64,000 bases of DNA, from NCBI GenBank assembly GCA_963580455.1, contig OY756965.1:3236501-3300500 (forward strand), written 5' to 3'. Below the pieces are notes generated by a model. The model worked only from the letters and a program-made list of their open reading frames with translations. It ran no database searches and was not told the DNA's origin. The position numbers were made by a program, and so were the translations under genes. This DNA is from Euonymus europaeus. Its lineage: Eukaryota > Streptophyta > Magnoliopsida > Celastrales > Celastraceae. Positions 41,243 to 55,064 of this stretch are shown in pieces. Position 1 is the first letter of the stretch. Each line of letters starts with the position of its first letter.

Positions 41243-44200
41243 ATGGGAGACCATCGCATCGAAGTAGCGGAACCTCCCTTGCAGACTCCGCTCCTTCAGG
41301 GATCAACCCATTCTCAGCAAGCTAATCGTCAACAGGAAGTAACAAACGAGGAAGGGACCGATCTCGATCGGAACCTTCGGAGACTGGAGTTCTTCTTGAC
41401 ATTTCTCGGTTTTAGTCAATCTACTCTGTTGAGCTTCATTTTATCTTGGACTGTTTTCGTGCTAGTTGGAGTGGTACTGCCTATTGTGATTCTGGAGCTC
41501 CCGAATTGTGACGGTTGCGACGACTTTCAGATCAAAGATTTCGAGCTTGATATCGTAGCATCGCAGGCATGCTTGGCCGCTGTTTCTATGATTTGCCTAT
41601 CGCATAATTTACGGAAGTATGGCATCAGGAAGTTTCTCTTTGTTGATCGAAGTAGCGGTCACATGGACCGATTACGCAACCTCTATATTCGCCAAATTTC
41701 GGTTAGTCTTCGAACTTGTGAGTTTTGATTTGCGTCTATAGTTGATTTAGTGCTTAACTGATTCAAATTTATTGTTTCTTGATCCAAGAATGCGGCATAA
41801 TCTGAAGATATGGGGATTGAATTTCAATCAATAGTAACTCTGATTCTGTTTAGATTGTTGTTTATTCCATTTAGTGTTTCTTGGAATTTGCTGGTTGTGC
41901 ACCAATTCTAAGATTTTTATGAATCACTACTTGTCTACTTTCCAAAATCTGCATATTGGCATCAACTTTGGGAACGGTAGCTCCTCATGTTGGCATCGGC
42001 TTATTCATTATCTGTGTGTGCTAAGATCAACACATCTATGGTGATTGCTCTTTGCTGGGCCAAAACTTTGAGACTAGAGTTCGAAAATTCATTTATCTTG
42101 TTGAAAACTAATGAATAGAATTCTTAACTTAGTTTAGTTCATTGGCCTGTCGCGAAATTTGGAGAATCAAACTGAATACCTTAGGTTAATGTTTGTATTA
42201 CTTAGAACTTTGCAGGAGATGAGATGATATGTGATGGGATTTCCAGTACCAAATATTTTCCTTTTCTACAATGGAGCTTAAAAGGGAAAGCTTGATGAGT
42301 CTTAAAAAGACTATTTTAATTCGTCTTCCTTCTTAGATTGCTTAATCCATCATGTTGTGACTAAAGAAGAGGAGAAACAATTTTGATCATGACGATCTGG
42401 AAGAGTCAATGCTGAGTCTGTCATACCTCTTTTCATGCAATTTCAATTCTAGAATTATGAAGTTCATCACATGGCTGGCATATGCTCAACATTTCTGGGA
42501 TATATAATATTGATGAAGATCAAGGATTATAGTGCCCAAAGCCCAATACCTTTTTCATTCCGATTAGTTATCTTGGATCTTTCGAGTTGTCAATTTTTTT
42601 TTTTGGCATTATTTGAATAAATATTAAATACCAAGACGGCATCTTCTAAGAGTTTGTTTTCGAAAAAAGAAAAATATCATTTAAGAGTTAGTCCAGGAAA
42701 TATCAGATGGCTTGATCTATGAACTTCTATTTTAGACAATCCATGTTAGATGGTAGTAAGATAATTTCTCTGCATAACTTCTTGCCGCAGGAATCTATGC
42801 GCATGCTTATATGGTGGTCAGTACCATGTTTCATTCTAAAGGTTTCACGTGAAGTTATCCGTGGTTTATATGTACATCATGAATCATGGTGGCAATCTGT
42901 CGCAATCTTATTTGGTTTGATCTTATCCTGGACTTATGTAAGTGCAATATTTCTGACAGCCAGCACCTTATTTCATTTAGTCTGCAACTTGCAAGTTATT
43001 CACTTTGATGACTATGCAAAGCTCTTGGAAAGAGAATCTGATGTTTTGGTGCTTATGGAGGAACATATCCGTCTAAGATATCATCTCTCTAAGATAAGCC
43101 ATAGATTCCGAATTTATCTTCTGCTAGAGTTCTTTGTTGTCACAGCCAGCCAATTCATGACTCTATTCCAGACCACTGGGTACAGTGGAATGATTACTGC
43201 CATAAATGGTGGTGATTTTGCAGTAAGTCCTGCACTACTCATTTCTTTGTATTTTTTCAGACAAATCATATTTGTGGATTTAAGTCTTTTCAGGCCCCTT
43301 TTTCAAGGGCTTCTATATGTGTGTGACGCTTTCTCTCAGATGTGGGGCACAAATATCTCGTATAGGATCCTTAATTGCGAAATGACAAAACATTTTTTTT
43401 ACTAACGTGATTTGTTTAATACTGCTACTCAATAAATATTTGGTTTTGTCAATGTTTTGCCAACTTTTCAGGTCTCTGCAGTCGTTCAGGTCGTTGGGAT
43501 AATCATTTCCCTACACGCCGCAACAAAAATATCCCATAGAGCACAAAACATTGCCTCGCTAGCAAGTAGATGGCATGCATTAGCGGCATGCTGTCCTGCT
43601 GATGCATCTCGACTGAGAACTTCAAACAGTCTGGGCAACATGGAAGCTGCCAGTTCTCCAAACTTGCTTCATATAAATTATTCTGAAAGTGATTTGGAGT
43701 CACTCGACTATATTTCAATGCCTACAGATTCGCGTTTCACTTCTTATGTGTACTCATACCACAAGAGACACGCCTTTGGTAAGAATTCAAATCTTCATCT
43801 ATATCAGTTCTGACTCCCTCTTTGCATACCACATATTAAGCATCATGATATATCACGTCACTTCTAATTAAATTAACTTCGGTAACGTTGGCACATGTTT
43901 CTGAGTTATATTTTTTTTCCATAAAATTCATTAATTCAGCATTGTGAGTAGAAGCAAATCAAATGATTAAAGTACGTAATAATGCATCATTGTCTACAAA
44001 TCAACTGTACTCATCCATTATGGAGCAAAAAAAATGTAAAGGGACTAAGGGAGAAAATGGGCCACAAGTATCGTTCTTTCCATAGTATGTTACAAATCAG
44101 ATTCTAAATTTTTTATTCCAGTAAGGGGAATGATTAGAGACACTAGGCAAGCATTAAACTCTAGTAGATAGGAAGCAGTAATATCAATTTTTGCCTTGGA

Positions 44201-45021
44201 GTTGCATCACCTTGTGCATTTTACTCCATGTATAGAATTTTGTTCTTGGAATTTTTTGGTGCATACTAGAGATTGAGAACACAGGTCAAGGTTCCACCCA
44301 AAATGTAAAACTGGGTCATAACCCCCTAGTTTTATAAAAATTATTTCACACAATTACAATTTCCATGTACCTTTCACTCGAGTCCCTTATAACGAACAAA
44401 GGAAGAGAAACTGAAATCCTACGTTACACTGATGTTAGGTGATCCCCACTGTGATAGTTGTACATCATTACTGATATAGTCAGCTGATTATGAAATGCAT
44501 ATGATCTTTGTAGTTGACCACTTGAATTTCTTATGAGTCGAGACATTGGATGACATTTTCACTGTATTGACTACCAGATTATTATTTTTTCCCCGTTTTC
44601 TTCTGTTATTATATAAGCTGGTCATTTAGGATTGAAGGCTTTGACAGTGTCAGCGATATGAGCACCTCAAACTTCTAGGTGTTTCTTTTTGGCAAGGCAC
44701 ATTATGTGATGATATTTTCTCATCTGAGATGATAAATCAGCTTTTGGTTGACAGCAGTTCTTTTGCTGCCATTGCATTTGGTGATGAGCATGTTTCACCT
44801 TGACTTTCTGCACACATTTTGCAGTGGAAATCTCCTTTGCTATACTTGCAGTGAAATCTCATTCTTCAATAAACTTTCCTGCTGCAGTGATATATTTGCA
44901 AATGAACCCGGGAGGCATCACAATTTTTGGATGGACAGTTGATCGGGGTCTTATCAACACGATCTTCTTCCTTGAACTCACTTTGGTTACCTTCGTACTT
45001 GGGAAGACCGTAATTTACTAA
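41243..45021 (+). CDS. DUF3537 membrane protein, plant gustatory-receptor-like (443 aa)
   Basis: Four exons: 41243-41701, 42791-43222, 43472-43778, 44888-45021; 1332 nt in total with all phases consistent. The protein has an acidic soluble N-terminus (residues 1-50) and about seven hydrophobic membrane segments, for example STLLSFILSWTVFVLVGVVL, AILFGLILSWTYVSAIFL, VVQVVGIIISLHAA and the final INTIFFLELTLVTFVLGK. DUF3537 proteins have been reported as distant homologues of insect gustatory receptors, which are seven-pass ion channels with an intracellular N-terminus; the plant function is open. The C-terminal block YLQMNPGGITIFGWTVDR is the family signature and fixes the last acceptor. An upstream AG at 44823-44824 would also keep the frame and add 21 residues, but would separate the conserved RHAFV-IYLQ junction. 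Confidence 0.9.
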
Positions 45022-45118
45022 TTTTGAGCACGACTTGACCATTTCGTAGTATCTTCATGACAGCTTTTGTCATTTGTGTAAATATATCATCGGCATGAAC
45101 TTGATGACTTTGGATTTT

Positions 45119-45540
45119 GCCAAGGTTATTAAAACCAGTCCGACTAGTTCAGGTCTTCTCTCCAATCCGGTCAAAGATCTGTAAATCTGTCGTTGGAACT
45201 TGGAAGGACCAGTACTTTTTCAATGAACCGAAGGGGTTGAACCATTTTGATTCATTTAGAAAAAAAAATTATTTTTGATGGGATTAGCACTCATGACCTC
45301 CCATTTGATTGGCAAATGCACTATAACCAATAATTATGAGGCTTGTTTTGTTTAAAATGATAATATATATGATATTTCGTTGAAATTTTATTACACATTA
45401 TATTATAATGTATCTAATGTTGAACCTTATTATTTATATATTATTACATATTGAATCCGGTTTGAGCCCAACTTAAACTCTAATTAAAACATGAATTGAA
45501 GAATTTTTTGGTTTTTCAGTTTGATCTAATTTTCAAAACC
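45119..45540. mobile_element. Terminal-inverted-repeat DNA element (about 0.42 kb)
   Basis: The left end (CCAAGGTTATTAAAACCAG) and the reverse complement of the right end (CCAAGGTTTTGAAAATTAG) match well. Flanking TTGGATTTT (45110-45118) and TTGGATCTT (45541-45549) could be a 9-bp target duplication with one change, although this overlaps the apparent inverted repeat. The ...AAACCGGACCGG-like composition resembles hAT or Mutator MITEs. Class is uncertain. Confidence 0.5.
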
Positions 45541-45549
45541 TTGGATCTT

Positions 45550-48500
45550 ACAAGCTAGCCGTCGCACCTCAACTGCTACGATTCACAGCTGTGGACAAAC
45601 TCAACGTCCATCGAGACATCTCGCACGCCCCTCATCACTCATCAGTTTTCAAAAGTAATAGACAATTACTTCGCATTATGACCATGAACATCCATCATAG
45701 GATACAAACTAAGCCGAAGTCTTCGAGTTCCATATGCTTTTTATATTTGACAACTAGTTAAAACAGCATTCTAAGTGGTATAAGCCTCGAGTGTAGGTTG
45801 AATATACTGCACCACTTGTTCAACGGGAATACAGCATTATTATTTAAATGCACTCACAAGGCTACCGATTAATCTCATAATGAACCAAAGAGGTTTTTTT
45901 TCCCTTCTTTTGCTGGGCTTCTAGGCCCGAAACTAAGATGCAACAGGATACAAATGCAGTATTACTTCCTGGCATGCCTAAATGGATATATTGCCCACTA
46001 ACGAGGGTCCTCCTACTCAACTCAAGGCACCACGTATTGCTTAAGCAAACTCATGCCACCAAGCTTACTCCCAACATTTTTGCTCCGACAAATTATGCAC
46101 ACCTTCACTCGCTCTGAAAGGAACAACATTTTCGATCCAACTCCTTGATCCCAATGATTTTAAGAAAAAATAATCAAATAGAAATAAACGCGTTTTAATA
46201 ATAGATTAAAATTTTGAAATCTACACTTACAAAAGTAGGGAAAAAAGTGGCACGCCAACATATAGAAATGCATGATATATCAATATGCTACAGATTATTT
46301 AAATACCCATTTTGTTTATTTTAGGCTCAGCTAGAAGCATACACCAGCCTGGCCACCTTACTTTGTCAGTAGAAAGCTCTTAATTAACAAAAGGCCATCG
46401 CCACCACTACCTACAGAAAGCTATGCAAGTACACCATTCTAATTAAGGCATGCCCTGCTCTCCCACTAAGAATAATGTACCCATGGTCAATACATTCCAC
46501 CTTTACTCCCAAACGCCTTCCTCCTATGACAATGAAGAAAGAAATAATAACACTTATGATTGCTCTTGCATACCAAATATCATCCAAGATCCCTCTTTCT
46601 TAATAGTTTTCATCAAATGGGGAAAAAAGCTTTCCTTAAATCAAACTATATACCAAACCATATTGCAAGACCACCAGCAATACAACAGATAATTGATTCC
46701 AAAAGGAATCTGAACAATTTCAATTTTTTGGTAAATTTATTAAGGTCGTAGCCAGTTTCGACAGGCATAATCAATCTGATGCAGGACAGAAGCCATCAAT
46801 CTGATGCAGGACAGAAGCCAGTAAAGCGGCAGTATTCCTTGAGAGAGGATAGGAAGAGAAAGGGGGAAGGCAAAATTCAATCGATGAAAATAATATATTT
46901 GCATTTTGCAAGACATCATGCTAGCACAACAAAATAACACCTCTTCACCGCAACTACCAACTTAACAACTTTCCAAGTCAAATAAAATGCAAGTATGCAA
47001 CCACACAATTTATAATAATAAAACTGACAAAGCAGCGACATCCAGAACATGTGCTCAAAAATAAAACAGAACTTTTCAATATAAAAATAAGGTGGCTATA
47101 TGTTTCATAAAAGAAGTCTAAAACTACCTAAACTAGACTGCAAAGCGAATTGAACCACCTCAATTAATAATCTCCAACAGTTTAAACAATACTGGTGAAG
47201 GGTTGGAGGTTTTCATCTATGGACACGGCCATTTTTTATTTTTTTTGTTGGGTGGATGGGGGCAGGGGTTGTGACTTATGAGTGTTTAGCAACGTGTTAT
47301 TTCAGCACAACCAATATATTGTTTTGTGGTGTCTGCAATGCCATGACGGACTCATAACAGAAAAAGAATTATCCCCACAAACAAAAGATTGACTTTCATG
47401 AATTACCGTTTCTGATGCCTCATTGACCATCTCAAAAATGTCATGCATTTTTCCACAAAGAAAGCCATGTATCAATATTCATCAAATTCAAACGAAACCT
47501 AAATACAACATTATTGACGAGTTACAGGTTAAAACTGTAAGAATGCTATTGCATGCCATCTACAACATTCTTCATGATAACATTTTCTGGTATTATTAAA
47601 GATAATCAACCAGAGAAATCAGCAGGCGTTTCCTAATTTTGCCATTCATGTTTCTCATCTTCAATTGCACTACCTACTAATCATGAGTCCCCATTACTAT
47701 ATACATTAAACATGCCAATCAACCTAAAAAATGCACGGTAAAGCTTTTGTAATCAAACCATCTTTTTATATGAAAAAATCTTTGTTCTATGGTGATCATT
47801 CCAAGTACTTACCACTTAACAAGCTGGTTTCTCAATATTCTCAATGTCAAACAGAAACCAAAAAAGAAAAACCGCACATGCGATTCTCTCTTAACCAAGA
47901 ATTATCCTTGGCAAAATTAGAAGAAAAAGGCGCATTTTTGTAAAAGCCCATGAAAGAAACCTACAGTACTGGAAAACACAAGTTACTGATTGAACTAATG
48001 CCGGAAAAAACTAATGTCACTACATCAAATCTGAAAAGACTTAACTATTTCATTTCAATAAATTATAACCAACCAAGGTTCGTATAGTACCTCTAGTGAA
48101 CCTGGAGAACATCTAATTGGAAGTTCTATAAAATCCACAGTATGCAGGGAGCCTCCTCAACCTGCTTGCTTTGATACTGCAGTGACATTCGCAGACAATG
48201 TCATAAAAAGTTTCTGGGACTATTAAAGGTTTGAATTTTCTCATACCATCAGTGCAGGAAAAAAAATTGCAAACAGCTGGCCTCTTCACTTTTAAGTTGC
48301 AAGTGAAGAGAGCAAATAAATTACGTAAGTGTTAAAACAATGACATACTTAATGAATTCCAGCACATAGCAAGTACAATGTTACTCCAAATCCAAATATT
48401 TTGCTTTCACAATTTGAAGCATTGCAATCTTCCTTCATGATATGATTGAAAACAAAGCAACAAATGTTAAGACCATATTGTTAATTTGATTTGATGCCCT

Positions 48501-50130
48501 CTCAACAGGAGTGAGGGTGCATCTACATTCTACAATTACAACTAATGACTTTGTGAGAATCTATTATATAACACGGGTTGGCCTAGCTTTTTAAAAACAG
48601 TGCATTTATGAACATATGTGCTACATATTATCCGAACAACACGAAACTGAGAAATTTCCACATGGCCCACCTGCTTCATGTGGTATTTTCTAACCCATAA
48701 ATGTATTTGTGGGTTTTACCGTTTTAGAAAGGATTTTGTAGCAATTTACATTTACATACTAATTAAAAATGAAGAAAAATTTAGCACATGTATAATAGTT
48801 TAATTTCATCCATCAAGGTCTCCAAAAGAATGATCCTGGTAAAGATCAATATCGACTATGTTACTCAGCTTCTCAGCTAGTGCAATCATTCAAGTCACTT
48901 TTCTTTATGTTGAGAATTCTCGAGTATTTTTAGCAGGGCACAGAAAGTATCACCACAAATTTTACAAAATTATATAACAATACAAATGTACCCAAAACAC
49001 AGCCCTAGATCAAACTGATCAATAGGGCCAAGAACACAAACGGCAAGAATCTTTAGTTCCATCAACACAGAACAAAAACTGGCACTACTTTATTGACTCA
49101 GAATATACACCACCTTTTTTCCTATATTGGCAACACTGTGACCACTCAAAGGACATGGCTATACTCCAAAATACAACCATAAGAACACTACTTTCAGTTG
49201 TTCTATAGTAGAAGTAAATTTATTGAGAGAAACAAAGTCTGGTTCACATGTAGCTAAGCCGTCTTGTTTTATAAGAAGTCACCACAGAGAGAATAGTGGT
49301 AATAATTAATTCTTTTAACAAACTAAAAGGACCAATTATTCCCTTGCCAATTATACTTTGATTCATGAATAAGTAACTATCTCAATGCAAAGTGTTGCCA
49401 TCAGTCATCCTAAGGTCCTAACAATACATAACAGTTTGCTTGCAGATTCAAAGTTCCAAACATTTTCCTCCACATTAACAAGAACAAGAAAGTGTCTGGA
49501 AAAAAAGGTTCTTAATACGACATAATTGTATATTACTCAGTTCAACAACCAAATCCTTCACACTATGGCCACATGGACACATGGAGGAAATAATAACCCT
49601 GATCCCTGACAACATTCCATATACATAGAATTGATAAATTACCTCAGAAGTACATTGGTTACTGTCAAACTCTTCGTCAGTGAAAAGCTAAGAACGTCTT
49701 CTCCACTTCACACCATAGGTCTCTTGCAAACACAATGTGAACATTAAAAAAACAAAGAACTAATAATGGACAGTAAATCCACAAGGTTCTATTAAAATTT
49801 TAATAAAATTGTTTACAATTACATACACAAGTTTCAGCAGGAACTGATTTATAAACAAAAGGGAGTTATGCCACACCTTGCAATGCAAGCAGTGTCACGG
49901 ACGATTTTTTAAGCTGAACAAAGTTAACCTGCACTGGTTTGAAAGGATGAGGCAAATAGATTCTCCACTCAAAACATCAATTGTCCTGCTAAAAAATAGC
50001 ATGAATGATCTTTTGATAAGAATACTGGCAAGTACCAACTTCCTCTCAATGCATGCCTCTCACCTCAGCCATGTCCATTTGTCAAAAACAGTAAAAACTA
50101 AAGCATGGAGGAAAGGTCACTGCCAGAAGC
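45550..50130. other. 4.6-kb intergenic region without recognised genes
   Basis: AT-rich sequence with only short frames. I recognise no domain on either strand and no long inverted or direct repeat other than the 25-bp duplication at 46771-46820. The right 400-500 bp probably include the kinase gene's 3' untranslated region. Some of the sequence could be untranslated exons or introns of unseen transcripts. Confidence 0.4.
46771..46820. repeat. Perfect 25-bp tandem duplication
   Basis: The 25-bp unit beginning TCAATCTGATGCAGGACAG occurs twice head to tail (46771-46795 and 46796-46820) without mismatch, indicating a recent event. Confidence 0.9.
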
Positions 50131-53100
50131 TTAGCCAAACAGACCACGAGCCCCCAAATCCCCTTGCTGCAACTCCCTTTTCCGTTGTTCTTCCAAAGGA
50201 TCGGGACTCTTCATTATTCTCCGTAGACGCCTGATAATAAACACAAAAGAGACTCAGACAAACAAAATGAACACATAAAACTACTGTTAAGAAGTAAAAC
50301 TTTCAGTCATTTCAAGGGTAAAAGGTTTGGGAACCTGTCTTGAGCATGTTGAGCAGGAAATGTAGGCATAAAATCTTTAGACTTTGGAAGAGGAACTTCT
50401 TTAAACCACTCATGGTCAAGAGCAGCTTCAGCAGTTATCCGCTGCATGATGCCAATGACATTTATATATGTCACTAAAAGCACTACACAATCATTAAATA
50501 ACCGACTAGGACCAGCAGCTAATTAGTGCTTTACCTTCTCAGGATCATAAGTTAGAAATTTGTTCAACAAGTCAAATCCCGAGTCAGATAAAACTGGGGA
50601 GCCAGTGAAAGAGGTCGCTGGAAATTTCTTACGCAGAATATTATACCTGAAAGGAGCATAACACCAATTAATAAAAACAAGTAGAAGATGCTATATCACT
50701 GAGTATCACCAAAAGAGGCCACACAGCTAGACCAGGATCACCCAAAGCTGGAGCCTGGGAAAACAGCGGCAATATAAGAAAATTAGAAATTAATCATGCC
50801 TTGGGAAGATATAGGGTCATGAAAAATCCACTTACTGGTGTTTGACAAAATTGACCTTGACTCCTGGAAGCTTCGAAAAACCAGGCCAGATTGTTTCATT
50901 TGGAGTCCCAAGGGTTCGGAAAATCTGGGAGAAAAAAGGGTTAGTATAGTTATAAGACTGGTGAAGAATACAAAAGAGGGCAATATCATGCCACAACAAC
51001 AAGTTCTAGTCCAAAAAGTACATATCTAGTAAATAATTTACCTTTCTTCACTGGGAATTTAATTACCTTGTTGAGTTGATCAAATTCTGTTTTCCCATTG
51101 AACAATGGTTCCTTGGCTAATAATTCAGCCATAATACAACCAAGTGACCACATGTCAATTGCCGTTGAATATTGTTTCGCTCCCAGCAAGAGTTCAGGCG
51201 CCCTGCATGTGAAAGGAATATTAACTCTTTGCTAAAAAATATCTAATGTACAAGGAGAACACGTGTGAAAAAAATGTTAAAGCCACCTATGATGAGATAA
51301 GAACTCTGAGCCAGACGTGTACACCAGTATAGTTGGCTAAAAAAGCTAAGTATGGCATTGGCCAAACACTGAAAAGCACGCGTAGTATGCAAGCAGGCAA
51401 CAATATGACTAAACATAACAGGTCCAAGACGTCCAACTATGATAAAATTTCTCGAACAGCAGATAGCTTAAGCATATGTAGATAGCTTTCAATCAGAGGC
51501 TTTGCCTACAAACAATTTACCAAAATAAAAAATATACCAACAAAAAAAGAAGATAAATATTTTTGAAATAAAATCTCCATAAACCTATAGATAAAGAAGT
51601 TCAGATGATCATGTCAAATATTCACACAGTCATTAAATTACATATCATAAATTAAATATAAAATGTTCAAGATAACAAAAAAAATCATTTAAGTTGTGTT
51701 CGAAGTTCAGAAAATCATGTCAAAAATGCCATCTCATACAGATTAAAAGATAAGCAAAGAAAGCAACATGGATTATCAACTCTACAAGATGGAAACTACG
51801 TAAATGTGCAAGTGCTGCTCACCTGTACCAAAGAGTAACCACAAGATGTGTGTAAGGTTTCAACGGGCTCCCATATTGACGAGCCAACCCAAAATCGCAA
51901 ATCTTCAACTCACCTCGATTGTTTAAAAGCAGGTTTGACGTCTTCATATCTCGATGAAGAACCCAGTTATCATGGAGATATTTCACACCCTCCAAGAGCT
52001 GAAGCATAAGGCATTTAACCTCACTCTGGCTAAATGGCTGCTTCATTGACTCCATGAGTCCTTTCAGATCATGTTCCATATATTCCATGACCATAAAGAT
52101 GCTATCTAGGCTACTCCCCACAACAACTTCTTTAACATCCACAATTGATGGGTGATGAAAGGAAAGGAGAATGTTTATTTCCCTCAAAGAAGTTAATGGA
52201 AAACCTTCTCTTTCTTTCTCCATCTTCACCTTTTTCAAGGCTACAGTTTCTCCTGTCTTCTTATCTCTTGCTCTATATACAACACCATATGTTCCCTCAT
52301 CAATCTTATTTAGTCTTTCAAACTCGTCCACACTTCTACATCCCTGAAGCATGTTTATACTTCTTTGGGGGGGAGCCATGGGCTCTGGAGTTGCACGAGA
52401 ATCATTTTCTTCCTTAGTATCCGTATCTGACTGGCTAAGACTATTATTTTTGTTGTTGTGTTCCGCATCAATGTCCATGTAATCCTTCTCAAACTCAGTA
52501 CCAGTGTAATCATCGCCACTCAAGGACTTAATATGCAGACCTCGTTCATCAGATTCAGATGACCTCGCCTGAGCTCCTTCAGAGCCTTCTCTCTTTGGCT
52601 CTCCTACCTCGGGAGTTATAGATTTACTCCGTACTTCAGCATCCAAGGACTCTATATGCATCATCTTCCTCTTCCTTTTAGGCATTTCCTCTTCTACAAT
52701 TTCACCTTCATCCACCGGAGAATTGTTTCCAGCTGCCCATCTAGAAGATAAAATATTCCAGGTTGGCACATAATCATCATCTTCAAGCTGTTCTGCTTCC
52801 TGATAAATTCCCCAGTGTTGCTCCTTTATTGGCGAAGAGGACAGACCCAAAGGGGATTCAGACAGAGAATCTCGGGCACCCCTAGAAGCCACAGAAGGCT
52901 CAATGTCCATGTAATCCTTCTCAAACCCAGTACCAGTGTAATCATCCCCACTCAAAGACCTAATATGGACATCTCGTTCATCAGATTCAGATGACCTCGC
53001 CCGACCTCCTTCAGAGCCTTCTCTCTTCGGCTCTCCTGCCTCGGGAGTTATAGATTTGCTCCGTACTCCAGCATCCAAGGACTCCATATGCATCATTTTT

Positions 53101-53987
53101 TTCTTCCTTTCTGGCATTTCCTCTTCTACAATTTCACCTTCATCCACCGGAGAATTGTTTCCAGCTGCCCTTCTAGAAGATGAAATATTCCGGGTTGCAA
53201 CACAATCATCATCTTCAAGCTGTTCTGCTTCCTGATAGATTCCCCATTGTTGCTCCTTTATTGGTGAAGATGACAGACCCAAAGGGGATTCAGACAGAGA
53301 ATCTCGGGCACCCCTGGAATCCACAGAAGCCTCAACTGGTAAAGACAATTGCAAATCACTGGTTTTGCTATCTTCAATTGGAGATATTTGTATTCCCCCA
53401 CCAGGAACAACATTAGGCGATTGACGATATACCTTGGGCAGTGGTGGTGGGGGAGGAAGAGCAGCCACAGTTGTGCTCATTCTACTTTTTGATGAATTAC
53501 TTGCTTCCCTTTCATCTCTATCCCAAACAATAGGTGAAAACTTCCTCTTTTTCACCAAAGGTGAAGCACGAATCCCATTCTCAACAGTCTCAGTGGCCTC
53601 AGCATTTTTAATCAGTGATTCAGATTCAATGGCATCATCAGAGCCACTCTCACTTGACAACTCACCAGGCTCCCTATCAACAGCCCTAACTGAAAAATCA
53701 CATCGCCGGGGCCCATGTCCACCACTGCTGCCTGAATCACTCCTACTTGAAGAGGACCTGTATCGACCATTAACCATATCCCTCTCTTTGACATCTTTCT
53801 GTCTAACCCTTCCCTTATCTCTTACCCCACGAGTCTGAACCCTTCCATCATTAGAAGAATTGCCACCATTCATGCTCCGATCATACTCCTCCTTGGAATA
53901 AGCAGATTCCCTCCTCGACACCTCAATACCAGACTCGCGACCCCTGAGCTCGTTACCACGAAAACTCCCATGTCTCCCAGCCGCCAT
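50131..53987 (-). CDS. CDKG2: CDKG-type (PITSLRE/CDK11-like) protein kinase, 902 aa
   Basis: Six exons: 53987-51823, 51202-51067, 50924-50836, 50646-50535, 50441-50335, 50230-50131; 2709 nt with all phases consistent. The start [20 protein letters not shown] is the family start. Residues 1-555 are disordered and rich in Ser, Glu and Arg ([26 protein letters not shown]), typical of CDKG/CDK11 kinases that act with cyclin L in splicing and meiosis. The kinase domain runs about 556-850: DEGTYGVVY loop, VALKK, PLTSLRE helix (597-603, the PITSLRE signature), HRD (678-680), DFG (698-700), [19 protein letters not shown]. The C-terminus ends GARGLFG. Glycine loop reads DEGTYG where GEGTYG or NEGTYG is common, and HRDM where HRDL is usual; both are conservative. 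Residues 219-506 are a tandem duplication of one 144-residue unit; without it the length would be 758, close to usual CDKG2. Confidence 0.94.
52470..53333 (-). repeat. 432-bp in-frame tandem duplication inside the kinase gene
   Basis: Unit 1 (53333-52902) and unit 2 (52901-52470) are the same length, exactly 432 bp or 144 codons. Each contains [67 protein letters not shown] and FEKDYMDI. Differences are scattered and mostly single substitutions (for example [22 protein letters not shown]), and neither copy has a stop or frameshift. Confidence 0.95.
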
Positions 53988-54575
53988 AAATTCAGTGAAC
54001 TAAACCTCAACAAAATTATTAAAAAAAAAAAAAAACAACACCAATTCACCTATAAAACCCTAGCCCTGATACAGAAGCAATCCCCTTCACCAATCCTTTT
54101 TTCCAATTTTCAAAAAGGAATCTCTAAATAGTAACTAAAGCAATAGCAATCAAGCAGCAGAACGATAACTAAAATTCACCGACGACTCTCGATTTGATTA
54201 TCCTCCTGATTCAACTTGAATAATAAAAAATTTCAACCCTAAGAATCGAGAGAATTGAGCGATGAGTATCGACCTCGCATTCGTGATATGGTGAGGAAAC
54301 CCTAAGTAACGGCGATCAGCGCTCCTAGAACGATATGGGGCAAAAGCGCGAGACGTCGAATCGAGAGGCTATCGAAGAAATAGCTAAGCCAAGAGAGGAG
54401 ACCGAAAACTGGGTGTTGCGATCCGCGGCGGGATGGCCCTTGATTTTTTTATTTCGTTTTAACATGGGATTATTCGGAGAATATCGTTATGCCCCTTAAT
54501 ATTTTGTTGGAGTTTCATTTTAGCCCTATGAAAATGTTCAAAACTCGATTAGCTCCCCATTCATTCTTTTAGCAT
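53988..54575 (-). promoter_or_regulatory. Leader and core promoter of the kinase gene
   Basis: Sequence between the ATG at 53987 and the Pack-MULE-like element. It has leader-like pyrimidine-rich sequence on the minus strand, a poly-A run on the plus strand at 54020-54034 and probable splice signals around 54250-54300. The transcription start is likely around 54350-54440, so the promoter is squeezed against the transposon's left inverted repeat. Confidence 0.5.
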
Positions 54576-55064
54576 GGGACAATTATTGCATAAAGATCCT
54601 GTACTTTTGAAAAAAAATTGATTAAGCCCTCATAGTTTTTTTGGCCTGTTCAAGTCCCTCTACTTAGAATAATGAGTTCCGGTAACCTTTCAACCAAACT
54701 TGCATTAAAAAAATGTTGATACGGACCGCAATATGTGACATGGCATTCACACGAGAAAAATTAAAATTGCACGTATGTATTATTGATATGACATTTATTT
54801 TGTTAAATTAAAAATTTTACAAACTTAAACTCTTTCCTCCTCCTCCCTCCATTGTTATCCATTATTTCCAGTAAATCCACTGTATCTTGGATAAGGGTAT
54901 ATGCAACTCAACTTTTACCGGTTTTACCTCATTATTAGCAAAACCTCAATTAAAAATAAACATATTCTTAATACAACCCATTTTCAAACTAGATGAGGGT
55001 GCTTTGGAACTACAATGCAGAAAACATATTATGAAATCCTAGACAGAGAAACGCCACCTCTTAC

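Noticed and set aside
52470..53333. Kinase duplication as a collapsed pair of neighbouring genes
   Set aside because: Only the 432-bp unit is repeated; promoter, kinase domain and downstream exons are single.
53612..53838. Plus- and minus-strand frames overlapping the kinase exon
   Set aside because: Shadows of the kinase N-terminal coding sequence.
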